A DNA stretch of 64,000 bases from JBBRHQ01 sp963840235 (GTDB lineage Bacteria > Actinomycetota > Thermoleophilia > Solirubrobacterales > 70-9). This document shows, one piece after another, positions 43,581 through 50,962 of this stretch. The notes below the pieces were generated by a model. It was not told the origin of the DNA and searched no databases. It saw only the letters and a program-made list of their open reading frames with translations. Numbering within the stretch: position 1 is the stretch's first letter; every line of letters begins with the position of its first letter. A program made the translations under genes and the position numbers. The stretch is from assembly GCA_963840235.1 (NCBI GenBank), contig CAWIYC010000001.1:1-64000 (forward strand), written 5' to 3'.

Positions 43581-43985
43581 ATGAAGGGCGGCATATACGT
43601 TCTCAACTTCTACTCCGCGGTTTTCGTCGACCAACTCAAGCGCGGCCGCAAGACGGCAACGATCAGGATGGGCGACAAGAGCGGCAAGTACGAGCGCGGG
43701 CAGGTGGTATGGGTCACCGTCGGCTTCCGCCACAGCCCCCGCGAGAGGATCTTCTCAGCGGTCATTGACGACGTCGAGGTGAAGCGGATCTCCGAGCTCT
43801 CTCCCCGCGACATCGAGCACGACAACCCGGAATTCCGCCGGCTGGAGGAGACGGTCAACTTCCTCGAGCAGATCTACGGTCGCACCATTGGCACCGAGGA
43901 CATCGTCACCGTGATCCGCTTCTCGCAGATCCTCGAGCCGGCGGCCTCTCACTTCGGCAACGGCGAGACCCCCTCCCAGAACTGA
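43581..43985 (+). CDS. ASCH-domain protein
   Basis: 134 residues from ATG 43581. VLNFYSAVFVDQLKRGRKTATIRMG is the beta-strand/basic-helix core of the ASCH/PUA-like fold: Lys and Arg in GRKTATIR would contact RNA. YERGQVVWVTVGFRHSPRE and VIDDVEVKRISEL continue the barrel, and the helical tail ends DIVTVIRFSQIL. ASCH proteins are thought to bind RNA and act in translation or RNA modification; no specific function is known for this subgroup. It is a single gene with no operon partner closer than the SRPBCC gene 36 bp downstream. Confidence 0.75.
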   Translation: MKGGIYVLNFYSAVFVDQLKRGRKTATIRMGDKSGKYERGQVVWVTVGFRHSPRERIFSAVIDDVEVKRISELSPRDIEHDNPEFRRLEETVNFLEQIYGRTIGTEDIVTVIRFSQILEPAASHFGNGETPSQN

Positions 43986-44021
43986 ACCGGCTCGGCGGCG
44001 CCCGCGTAGGAGTCCAAAGAC

Positions 44022-44495
44022 GTGGCCTCATATCGCTTCCTCTCCACCTGGCTGCTCGAGTCCCCGTGTGAACCCGTCTGGGACGCGATCTACGACCAGG
44101 CACGCTGGCCGCAGTGGTGGCGTGGGGTCGAGGCCGCCGACGAGCTGAGGCCGGGGAAACAGAGCGGGGTTGGCACCGTTTCCCGGCTGATCTGGCGCAG
44201 CCGGCTTCCGTATGAGCTCTCCTTCGAGGTGACGACGGAGCGGGTCGAGCCGCCGCACCTGATGACCGGACGCGCCGTCGGCGAGTTGACCGGGACCGGC
44301 ACCTGGCGCCTGTTCGAGTCCGGCGGCGTCACCGCGGTCACCTACGACTGGGACGTCAGCACCTCGAAGGCCTGGATGAACCTTCTGACCCCGGTGGCCC
44401 GGCCGCTTTTCGAGTGGAACCACGACTGGGTGATGGCCAGGGGGGCGGAGGGGATCGCCAGGCTGCTCGGCTGCCGGCTGCTCGCGAGCGGATAG
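44022..44495 (+). CDS. SRPBCC (START-like) family protein
   Basis: 157 residues from GTG 44022. FLSTWLLESPCEPVWDAIYD and WPQWWRGVEAADELRPG are the opening strand and helix of a polyketide-cyclase/START-type pocket. SRLPYELSFEVTTERVEPPH and GTGTWRLFESGGVTAVTYDW form the central sheet, and NLLTPVARPLFEWNHDWVMARG is the long C-terminal helix over the cavity. It should bind a hydrophobic ligand. No enzyme signature lets me say which. It is 36 bp after the ASCH gene and may be co-transcribed with it. Confidence 0.75.
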   Translation: MASYRFLSTWLLESPCEPVWDAIYDQARWPQWWRGVEAADELRPGKQSGVGTVSRLIWRSRLPYELSFEVTTERVEPPHLMTGRAVGELTGTGTWRLFESGGVTAVTYDWDVSTSKAWMNLLTPVARPLFEWNHDWVMARGAEGIARLLGCRLLASG

Positions 44496-44512
44496 CCCCC
44501 GGGCCGGTGGCC

Positions 44513-44518
44513 TAGGCT
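44513..44518 (+). promoter_or_regulatory. Candidate -10 (TAGGCT), leaderless TTG start
   Basis: TAGGCT ends 8 nt before TTG 44527. No Shine-Dalgarno lies in the 31-bp gap after the SRPBCC gene. Confidence 0.4.
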
Positions 44519-44526
44519 TTGTCGCC

Positions 44527-46020
44527 TTGACCCCCGGACGCCGATTCCTTCGGCCCGCGCCGATGACGCTCGCGCTGGCCATCGGGGCGCTGATCGTGTG
44601 GCCCTTCTGGTCCAGCCCACTCGGCGCCGACCCCGACCAGCCCCAGCCGCAGGCCCGGCTCGCCGGCGCCGGCCTCTATCCCCCGTTCAACCCGGACGTC
44701 CGTGACTACGTCGCCCGGTGCAGGGGGCGATCGGCGCCCCTCTCGGTCAGGGCGATCGGCGACACCCGGGTCGCGGTCGGGCGCCTTCCTGCGCGCGGCG
44801 GGCTCTTCGAGGTGCCCGCCGCCGCCGATGGCGAGTTGACGGTGAGCATGACCCGGTCCGGGCTCCGGCGCACCTATCGCGTCCGCTGTTTGCCCCCCGG
44901 CTTCCCGAAGTGGAGCTATCAGCGCCTTAGGCGCCCGCCCCGCGGGATGTTCGTCGTCAGCATCAGGACCTCGCTGCGGGCGCGACCCTGGATCATCGTC
45001 TTCGACCAGAACGGCACCCCGAGATGGTGGTTCAACCCGTCGACCTCTGCCCTTTGGGCGCAGGTCCTGCGCGACGGCACGGTCGAGTGGCCCCGGGCGT
45101 TCGGAGACGGTTACGGGCAGAACCCGCGGATGGCGCACGAGATCCGCTCCCTCTCGGGGCGGCTGCTGCGCACCGTGCGGACCCGGGGATCGATCACCGA
45201 CGGCCATGAGTTCCAGCAGCTTCGAAACGGCCACGTGCTGATCGACAGCTACAGGACCGCGAAGGGGGCCGACCTGCGGCGGTTCGGGGGGCGGAAGCGG
45301 GACTCGGTCGTCCTGGCCGAGGTACAGGAGGTCAACAGGCGCGGCCGCGTCCTCTGGTCCTGGAACTCCCGGCGGCACATCAGCTTCGCCGAGACCGGGC
45401 GCTGGTGGCCCAACGTGCTCGTCAACCCCCATCCCGGCACTCACGGCAGGCCGATCTATGACCCGATCCACATCAACGCTGTCGAGCCCTTCGGCCGCGA
45501 CCGGCTGCTGATCTCGACCCGACACACCGACGCCGTCTTCTGCATCGAGCGCTCCAGTGGCCGCGTCCTCTGGAAGCTCGGTGGGAGTAGGACCCGGCGC
45601 TCGCTGCGAATAGTCGGGGACCCCTACCCGGTGCGCAAGCTCTTCGGGGGCCCCCACGACGTCAGGTTCGCCGGCGATGGGACCCTGAGCATCTACGACG
45701 ACGCCACCCACCGCCGCCGCCCGCCGAGGCTGGTCCGCTACCGGCTGCAGTTGGAGCGCCACCGGGCCGTCTACATCGGCGCGCTCGAGGATCCGGCGGC
45801 CCACCGCAGCCACTGCTGCGGTTCCGGCCGGGAATTCGGCTCCGGCTGGCTGGTGGACTGGGGCGACAACCGGTTGCTGACGGGTTTCGACCACAGGGGC
45901 CGCATCGCCTTCCGCATGCGCATGGCCGCCCCGTCCTATCGGGCCGTGCCCGTGCCCCGCGGGGCCGTCACAGCGGCAGGCCTCCGGCGGGGCATGGATC
46001 AGATGGTCGCCGGTCGCTGA
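44527..46020 (+). CDS. Arylsulfotransferase (ASST)-like secreted/anchored protein
   Basis: 497 residues from TTG 44527 (ATG 44563 would start at the helix). The N-terminal hydrophobic segment MTLALAIGALIVWPFW is a signal anchor. A beta-sandwich-like region of about 100 residues (to YRVRCLPPGFP) precedes a propeller domain: YVVS-like FVVSIRTSLRARPWIIVFDQNG, WWFNPSTSALWAQVLRDGTV, DGHEFQQLRNGHVLI and DPIHINAVEPFGRDRLLISTR, the last two being ASST-type blocks with His residues at the active-site positions. IERSSGRVLWKLGG and GPHDVRFAGDGTLSIYDD continue the blades. It may transfer sulfate between phenols; in actinobacteria most members are untested. It acts outside the membrane. Confidence 0.8.
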   Translation: MTPGRRFLRPAPMTLALAIGALIVWPFWSSPLGADPDQPQPQARLAGAGLYPPFNPDVRDYVARCRGRSAPLSVRAIGDTRVAVGRLPARGGLFEVPAAADGELTVSMTRSGLRRTYRVRCLPPGFPKWSYQRLRRPPRGMFVVSIRTSLRARPWIIVFDQNGTPRWWFNPSTSALWAQVLRDGTVEWPRAFGDGYGQNPRMAHEIRSLSGRLLRTVRTRGSITDGHEFQQLRNGHVLIDSYRTAKGADLRRFGGRKRDSVVLAEVQEVNRRGRVLWSWNSRRHISFAETGRWWPNVLVNPHPGTHGRPIYDPIHINAVEPFGRDRLLISTRHTDAVFCIERSSGRVLWKLGGSRTRRSLRIVGDPYPVRKLFGGPHDVRFAGDGTLSIYDDATHRRRPPRLVRYRLQLERHRAVYIGALEDPAAHRSHCCGSGREFGSGWLVDWGDNRLLTGFDHRGRIAFRMRMAAPSYRAVPVPRGAVTAAGLRRGMDQMVAGR

Positions 46021-46045
46021 GGGCTCTCCGCGGGGCCGCCCGGCC

Positions 46046-46073
46046 CCGGCCCTGACCGGGCTCCACGGGCCGG
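46046..46073 (+). terminator. Possible intrinsic terminator after the ASST gene
   Basis: CCGGCCC (46046-46052) pairs with GGGCCGG (46067-46073) across a 14-nt loop. No T-run follows, as is common in very GC-rich genomes. Confidence 0.35.
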
Positions 46074-46150
46074 CTACTTGCGGCCGTTGATCGCCTTCAC
46101 TCACGTTGTTGCCCAGATCCCGGCGCGATCCAGCTATCCTGATTGCGCTC

Positions 46151-46175
46151 TGGCACTCTCCTATGTAGAGTGCCA
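46151..46175. promoter_or_regulatory. CIRCE element (HrcA operator) of groESL
   Basis: TGGCACTC, a 9-bp spacer TCCTATGTA, then GAGTGCCA: an exact inverted repeat with the CIRCE spacing. It lies 57 bp upstream of groES. A possible -10 TATCCT is at 46135-46140, placing the operator just downstream of the transcription start. It predicts heat-shock control by HrcA, whose gene is not in the window. Confidence 0.95.
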
Positions 46176-46232
46176 AGCCGCCTTACAGGCGCAAGAAAAG
46201 TCCAAACTTCTGACCACACGGAGGTAGAACGA

Positions 46233-46520
46233 ATGAAGCTGAAGCCCCTCGGGGACCGGCTGATCGTCAAGCCGCTTGACGAGGAGGAGACGACCGCCAG
46301 CGGCATCGTCCTTCCCGACACGGCGAAGGAGAAGCCACAGAAGGGCACGGTTGTCGCCGTCGGCGACGGCGCGATCAACGAGGACGGAAGCCGCCGCCCG
46401 CTCGACGTCAGTGAGGGCGACGAGGTCCTCTACTCCAAGTACGGCGGGACCGAGGTCACTGTCGAGGACGACGAGCTGCTCGTGCTACGCGAGTCGGACG
46501 TCCTCGCCAAGGTCTCCTGA
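46233..46520 (+). CDS. groES: Co-chaperonin GroES
   Basis: 95 residues from ATG 46233 with Shine-Dalgarno GGAGG (46220-46224). MKLKPLGDRLIVKPLDEEE, TASGIVLPDTAKEKPQKGTV (mobile loop with the GroEL-binding Ile-Val-Leu) and GDEVLYSKYGGTEVTVEDDE are the standard blocks. It caps GroEL during ATP-driven folding in the cytoplasm. It is the first gene of the groES-groEL operon, controlled by the CIRCE element. Confidence 0.98.
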   Translation: MKLKPLGDRLIVKPLDEEETTASGIVLPDTAKEKPQKGTVVAVGDGAINEDGSRRPLDVSEGDEVLYSKYGGTEVTVEDDELLVLRESDVLAKVS

Positions 46521-46547
46521 AAAGACTGAAGGAAGGAACGGATTGAG

Positions 46548-48182
46548 ATGGCTCACAAGGAGCTGAAGTTCAACGAGGAGGCCCGCAAGGCCCTCCAGGA
46601 CGGGGTCGACTCCGTCGCCAACGCGGTCAAGGTCACCCTTGGCCCGAAGGGACGCTACGTCGTCCTCGACAAGAAGTTCGGCGCCCCGACGATCACCAAC
46701 GACGGCGTCACCATCGCCCGTGAGATCGAGGTCGAGGACGTCTTCGAGAACCAGGGCGCACAGCTCGTCCGCGAGGTCGCCACGGCGACCAACGACGTCG
46801 CCGGCGACGGCACCACGACGGCGACCCTGCTGGCGCAGATCATCGTCCACCAGGGGCTGAAGAACGTGGCCGCCGGCGCCAACCCGCTGGCCCTTCGCCG
46901 CGGCATCGAGAAGGCCGTCGACAAGGTCGTCGATAACCTTCGCGAGAAGCAGTCGAAGGAGGTCTCCGGCAAGGAGCAGATCGCACGCGTCGCCGCGATC
47001 TCGGCCGCCGACGACGAGATCGGCAACGTCATCGCCGACGCGATCGAGAAGGTCGGCAAGGACGGCGTGGTCAATGTCGAGGAGGGCCAGACCTTCGGCA
47101 TGGAGCTGGAGTTCACCGAGGGCATGCAGTTCGACAAGGGCTACATCTCGCCCTACATGGTCACCGACCAGGACCGCATGGAGGCGGTGCTGGACGAGCC
47201 CTACGTGCTGATCGCCAACCAGAAGATCGGCTCGGTCCGCGACGTGCTGCCGGTGCTCGAGCAGGTCATGCAGGGCGGCAAGCCGTTGCTGATCGTCGCC
47301 GAGGACGTCGAGGGCGAGTGTCTGGCGACGCTGGTCGTCAACAAGCTCCGCGGCACCTTCACCGGGGTCGCGGTCAAGGCGCCGGGCTTCGGCGACCGCC
47401 GCAAGCGGATGCTCGAGGACATCGGCATCCTCACCGGCGGCGAGGTGATCACCGAGGAGATGGGTCTGAAGCTGGAGAACACCCAGCTCTCCCAGCTCGG
47501 CAAGGCCCGCCGCGTGGTCGTCTCCAAGGACACGACCACGATCATCGACGGAGCCGGTGAGGGCGACGACATCAAGGGCCGGATCAAGCAGATCAAGCAG
47601 GAGATCGAGAACACCGACTCCGACTTCGATCGCGAGAAGCTCCAGGAGCGGCTCGCGAAGCTGGCCGGCGGCGTTGCCGTCGTCAAGGTCGGCGCCGCGA
47701 CCGAGACGGAGATGAAGGAGAAGAAGCACCGCGTTGAGGACGCCCTGCAGGCGACCCGTGCGGCGCTCGAAGAGGGAGTCGTGCCGGGCGGCGGCGTCGC
47801 GCTGCTGAACGCGCAGGACTTTCTCGACTTCGACTCCTTCGAGGATGCCGACGAGCAGACGGGTGCGAGGATCATCCACCGCGCGCTCGAGGAGCCGGTC
47901 CGCCAGATCGCCGAGAACGGCGGCCTCGAGGGCTCGGTCGTGGTCAACAAGGTGCGGGACATGAAGCCCGGAGAGGGCCTCAACGCCGCCACCGGCGAGT
48001 ACGGCGACCTGATCAAGGACGGCGTCATCGACCCGACCATGGTCACGCGCTCTGCCCTGCAGAACGCGGCCTCGATCGCCAAGAACATCCTCACCACCGA
48101 GGCGATCGTCGCCGAGCCGCCCGAGAAGGAAGGCGCCGCGATGCCCGGCGGTGGCATGCCCGATATGGGCGGGATGATGTAG
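46548..48182 (+). CDS. groL: Chaperonin GroEL
   Basis: 544 residues, 27 bp after groES, with a GGAAGGA ribosome-binding site. KVTLGPKGRYVVLDKKFG, TNDGVTIAREIEVED, VAGDGTTTATLLAQ (catalytic Asp in DGTTT), GYISPYMVTDQDRM (apical domain) and VVPGGGVALLNA are all canonical. The C-terminus MPGGGMPDMGGMM is the Gly-Met type tail of an essential group I chaperonin rather than a His-rich tail. It forms the folding chamber with GroES. It is followed by a strong hairpin at 48221-48252. Confidence 0.98.
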   Translation: MAHKELKFNEEARKALQDGVDSVANAVKVTLGPKGRYVVLDKKFGAPTITNDGVTIAREIEVEDVFENQGAQLVREVATATNDVAGDGTTTATLLAQIIVHQGLKNVAAGANPLALRRGIEKAVDKVVDNLREKQSKEVSGKEQIARVAAISAADDEIGNVIADAIEKVGKDGVVNVEEGQTFGMELEFTEGMQFDKGYISPYMVTDQDRMEAVLDEPYVLIANQKIGSVRDVLPVLEQVMQGGKPLLIVAEDVEGECLATLVVNKLRGTFTGVAVKAPGFGDRRKRMLEDIGILTGGEVITEEMGLKLENTQLSQLGKARRVVVSKDTTTIIDGAGEGDDIKGRIKQIKQEIENTDSDFDREKLQERLAKLAGGVAVVKVGAATETEMKEKKHRVEDALQATRAALEEGVVPGGGVALLNAQDFLDFDSFEDADEQTGARIIHRALEEPVRQIAENGGLEGSVVVNKVRDMKPGEGLNAATGEYGDLIKDGVIDPTMVTRSALQNAASIAKNILTTEAIVAEPPEKEGAAMPGGGMPDMGGMM

Positions 48183-48220
48183 CCACGCGGTACCTTTCGC
48201 CCCAACAGGCGAGTGTTTGA

Positions 48221-48252
48221 CGAGAGGCCCGGGCAAGCGCCCGGGCCTCTCG
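48221..48252 (+). terminator. Terminator hairpin after groEL
   Basis: CGAGAGGCCCGGGC (48221-48234) pairs perfectly with GCCCGGGCCTCTCG (48239-48252) over a 4-nt AAGC loop. It is 38 bp downstream of the stop codon. Confidence 0.85.
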
Positions 48253-48277
48253 CTTGCCCGGTCGTGGTTCGCCGCCT

Positions 48278-48326
48278 GCCGAGACTGCAGATGGTCACCG
48301 CATAGGTGTCGAATTGCAGTCTCGGC
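48278..48326. repeat. Inverted repeat with nested hairpin between convergent genes
   Basis: GCCGAGACTGCA (48278-48289) is the exact complement of TGCAGTCTCGGC (48315-48326). The 25-nt loop contains CACC-GCATA-GGTG, a second small stem. It is not needed for groEL termination, which is already provided upstream. Confidence 0.7.
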
Positions 48327-48330
48327 CTGG

Positions 48331-48351
48331 CCGGGCGAGTCTGTCGCCCGG
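48331..48351 (-). terminator. Terminator-like hairpin for the leftward SDR gene
   Basis: CCGGGCGA (48331-48338) and TCGCCCGG (48344-48351) form a perfect 8-bp stem with a 5-nt loop, 9 bp beyond the stop of the SDR gene on the minus strand. Confidence 0.65.
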
Positions 48352-48359
48352 GCTGGCGG

Positions 48360-49241
48360 TCAGCCGGTAGCCAGGACCTCGGCCATCCGCCGCGGCTCGA
48401 CTCCGAGCTCGCGGGCGTCGGCGGCGCCGCGCTCGCTGACCATCGGTACCTCCATCAGCTCCGCCTCCTCCCAGGTCGCGAAGACCGACTCGCCGAAAAG
48501 TCGGCGCAGCGCCAGCAGGCTCCAGCGAACGATCGGCAGCGGCACGTGGACCAGTGGCCGCGGCCGCCCGGCGATGCGGCTGACCAGGTCCGACATCTGG
48601 TCGTATGAGAGGACGTCCGGCCCGGCGAGCTCGTAGCGGTCGCGGCCGGGGCCGTCGAGGCCGCCGATCACTGCGCTGGCTGCGTCCTGGGCCCAGATCG
48701 GCTCGTACAGCGCCTTGCCCGAGCCGGCGACGGGCAGCACGGGCAGGAAGGAGAAGCGCCGCAGCAGGGTTATCCACGGATCCGAGTGGTCATAGACGAT
48801 CGAGGGCGCGAAGACCGTCGTCTCCAGGGCAGAGGTGTTGACGGCGTCCTCGGCCAGCGCCTTGGCGCGGAAGAAGCGGGTGCGCTGGATCGTGCTGGCG
48901 TTGAGCGCCGAGAAGAAGACGAAGCGCTCGACCCCTGCCTTCTCGGCGGCGCGCAGGAGCCGCACCGTCGCCAGCCCGTTCAGCTCCTCGATCCGCCGTG
49001 GCGGCTGGTCGCGGATCGTCGCCGCCAGGTGGATCACGGTGTCGACGCCGCGCAGCGCCTGGCGCAGCCGGTAGGGATCGGAGAGCTCGCCCAGGTCGCC
49101 GAGGGTGATCTGGACGTCCACCCGCAGCGGCCCCAGGCGCCGGGGCTCGCGCACCAGGCAGCGGACCGGGTCATCGCGCTCGAGCAGCAGCGGAAGCAGG
49201 CGCGAGCCGATGCTGCCGGTAGCGCCGGTCAGCAGCAGCAT
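48360..49241 (-). CDS. Atypical SDR, NAD(P)H-binding (NmrA/NDUFA9-like)
   Basis: 293 residues from ATG 49241. MLLLTGATGSIGSRLLPLLL has the GxxGxxG dinucleotide loop; CLVREPRRLGPL is the basic NADP-type turn. GVDTVIHLAATIRDQ and VERFVFFSALNAS match complex-I-associated and NmrA-like atypical SDRs. There is no Tyr-xxx-Lys catalytic pair in the usual place, so it may be a redox sensor or a reductase using other residues. The C-terminal part PIVRWSLLALRRLFGES is basic and membrane-facing. It converges on groEL and diverges from the ferredoxin gene. Confidence 0.82.
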   Translation of the reverse strand: MLLLTGATGSIGSRLLPLLLERDDPVRCLVREPRRLGPLRVDVQITLGDLGELSDPYRLRQALRGVDTVIHLAATIRDQPPRRIEELNGLATVRLLRAAEKAGVERFVFFSALNASTIQRTRFFRAKALAEDAVNTSALETTVFAPSIVYDHSDPWITLLRRFSFLPVLPVAGSGKALYEPIWAQDAASAVIGGLDGPGRDRYELAGPDVLSYDQMSDLVSRIAGRPRPLVHVPLPIVRWSLLALRRLFGESVFATWEEAELMEVPMVSERGAADARELGVEPRRMAEVLATG

Positions 49242-49262
49242 CGCTTTTCGGGGTTCGTGCGG

Positions 49263-49302
49263 CTAGGGTCGGCGACAGTGACCATCCTCGCCGGAACCCT
49301 AG
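49263..49302. promoter_or_regulatory. Inverted repeat in the SDR/ferredoxin divergent region
   Basis: CTAGGGTCGGCGA (49263-49275) is complementary to TCGCCG-GA-ACCCTAG (49288-49302), with a 2-nt bulge and a 12-nt spacer. Position just upstream of the SDR start suggests an operator. Confidence 0.45.
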
Positions 49303-49339
49303 TCGCTGGATTGCCCCGATCGACGATCCCCCGGCCACA

Positions 49340-49368
49340 GGGACATCCTTCATCCATCTCCGTAAAAT
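49340..49368 (+). promoter_or_regulatory. Candidate promoter of the ferredoxin gene
   Basis: GGGACA (49340-49345), a 17-bp spacer and TAAAAT (49363-49368) make a good sigma-70-like promoter. The 5' leader would be about 60 nt and ends with an AGGAGAGG ribosome-binding site. Confidence 0.55.
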
Positions 49369-49437
49369 GGCCGCTCGGCTTGACCGGCGCAGCCCGGCGG
49401 GCACCGAGAAAGACGACTCCCAGGAGAGGGCCCAGAA

Positions 49438-49698
49438 GTGACCTACGTCATCGCGGAACCCTGCATCGGACAGAAGGACAACTCGTGTGTCGAGGTCTGC
49501 CCGGTGGACTGCATCCACCCGACCCCTGACGAGCCCGACTACGACTCGGTCGAGATGCTCCACATCGACCCCGACGAGTGCATCGACTGCGACGCCTGCG
49601 TTGAGGCCTGCCCCGTTGACGCCTGCTTCGCCGAGGATCAGCTCCCGGGCGAGTGGGCCAAGTACGCCGAGATCAACGCCGGGTACTACAAGTCCTAG
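49438..49698 (+). CDS. fdxA: Ferredoxin, 7Fe/FdxA type
   Basis: 86 residues from GTG 49438 with AGGAGAGG upstream. The first cluster motif is CIGQKDNSCVEVCPVDC, the spacing that gives a 3Fe-4S or mixed site, and the second is CIDCDACVEACPVDAC for a 4Fe-4S cluster. The opening MTYVIAEPC is shared with mycobacterial FdxA. The C-terminus AKYAEINAGYYKS lacks the longer loop of Azotobacter-type FdI. It carries electrons in the cytoplasm, for example to cytochrome P450 or flavin enzymes; the partner is not evident here. Confidence 0.92.
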   Translation: MTYVIAEPCIGQKDNSCVEVCPVDCIHPTPDEPDYDSVEMLHIDPDECIDCDACVEACPVDACFAEDQLPGEWAKYAEINAGYYKS

Positions 49699-49734
49699 CG
49701 TCCTCCGGGCGGCTGAGCGCTGCCCGGGCTGGGC

Positions 49735-50883
49735 CTACTGGATGACCGGCAGCTCGGTGCCGCTGACGGGCGGGGGCTCGGCCGCCGCCGGGACCGCCTG
49801 AAGCACGGGCAGCTCCTGCGGCGTCGTCGCGACGATGCCCCGGGCCGCCTGGCGGATCGCCTGCGAGGCGGGGGCGTCGGGGTTTGCGGTCACCAGCGGC
49901 TCGCCCGAATCGGCATGCTCGCGCAGCTCCTCCGAAAGCGGCACCTTGCCCAGCAGGGGGACGTCGAGCTCGTCGGCGAGCATCTCCCCGCCGCCCTCGC
50001 CGAAGATGGTGAAGCGCTGGCCGTCGGGAGTGGTGAAGCCCGACATGTTCTCGATCACCCCGAGCACCTCGAGGTCGACCTTGTCGGCCATCTCGGCGGC
50101 GCGCCTGGCGACGGACTGCGCCGCCGGCTGCGGTGTCGTCACCACGGCGATCTTCGCCTGCGGCAGCAGCTGGGCCAGGGTCATCGAGACGTCGCCGGTG
50201 CCGGGAGGCAGGTCGAGCAGCAGGTACTCGAGCTCGTCCCAGGCGACGTCCTCGAGGAACTGCTGGATCGCCTTGTGCAACATCGGCCCGCGCCAGACGA
50301 CGGCGGCGTTCTGCTCGACGAAGAAGCCGATCGACATCACCTTGACGCCGCTGGAGGTCTCCAGCGGCAGGATCTTTCGCTCGGCGTTGACCTCGGGCTT
50401 GCCCTCGACCCCGAGCATGCGCGGGATCGAGTAACCGTAGACGTCGCAGTCGAGCGCGCCGGCCGAGTGGCCCTCGGCCTGGAGGGCCGCGGCAAGGTTG
50501 GCCGTCATCGTCGACTTGCCGACTCCGCCCTTGCCGGAGGCGATGCAGATCACGTTCTTGACCTGGGCGAGGGCGCCCTCCGGCAGCGTGCCCCGGCCCA
50601 GCGCCTGCTGCAGGTTCCCCTTCTCCTCGTCGCTGAGAACGTCGAAGCCGACCTCGACCCCGGTGACCCCCTCCAGCGAGGAAACCTGCTGGGCAACCGC
50701 CTGCTGGAAATGGGAGCGGATTGGGCAGCCCGGGGTGGTGAGGGAGACGACGACGTCGACCCTGCCGCCCTCGTGGACCTCGATCGAGCGCACCATCCCC
50801 AGCTCGACGATCGAGCGACGCAGCTCGGGGTCGATGACGGCGCGAAGTTTTTCGGTTATCTCTTCCTTCGTTGGCAATGCCAT
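49735..50883 (-). CDS. mrp: Mrp/ApbC-type P-loop ATPase (Fe-S cluster carrier)
   Basis: 382 residues. Residues 1-90 are a MIP18/DUF59 domain (IDPELRRSIVELGMVRSIEV; TTPGCPIRSHFQQAV). The deviant Walker A is GKGGVGKST (117-125). LDCDVYGYSIPRMLG, WDELEYLLLDLPPGTGDVSM and VTTPQPAAQSVARRAA are Mrp signatures. The C-terminal CxxC found in many homologues is absent (MSGFTTPDGQRFTIFG), as in several actinobacterial Mrp proteins. The tail after residue 355 is Pro-rich. It probably assembles or delivers Fe-S clusters; the neighbouring ferredoxin gene fits, although it is on the opposite strand. Confidence 0.92.
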   Translation of the reverse strand: MALPTKEEITEKLRAVIDPELRRSIVELGMVRSIEVHEGGRVDVVVSLTTPGCPIRSHFQQAVAQQVSSLEGVTGVEVGFDVLSDEEKGNLQQALGRGTLPEGALAQVKNVICIASGKGGVGKSTMTANLAAALQAEGHSAGALDCDVYGYSIPRMLGVEGKPEVNAERKILPLETSSGVKVMSIGFFVEQNAAVVWRGPMLHKAIQQFLEDVAWDELEYLLLDLPPGTGDVSMTLAQLLPQAKIAVVTTPQPAAQSVARRAAEMADKVDLEVLGVIENMSGFTTPDGQRFTIFGEGGGEMLADELDVPLLGKVPLSEELREHADSGEPLVTANPDAPASQAIRQAARGIVATTPQELPVLQAVPAAAEPPPVSGTELPVIQ

Positions 50884-50962
50884 AGCCCCATTGTCTCAGA
50901 GGGGGAGAGTCTGCCGCCGCCGGGCCCTTGGCCCCCCGATGCAGCCGAGCGAAGGAGGGGCG

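Noticed and set aside
46485..48236. Long antisense open frame opposite groEL
   Set aside because: Shadow of the GC-rich groEL codons; leucine/valine-aspartate repeats without motifs.
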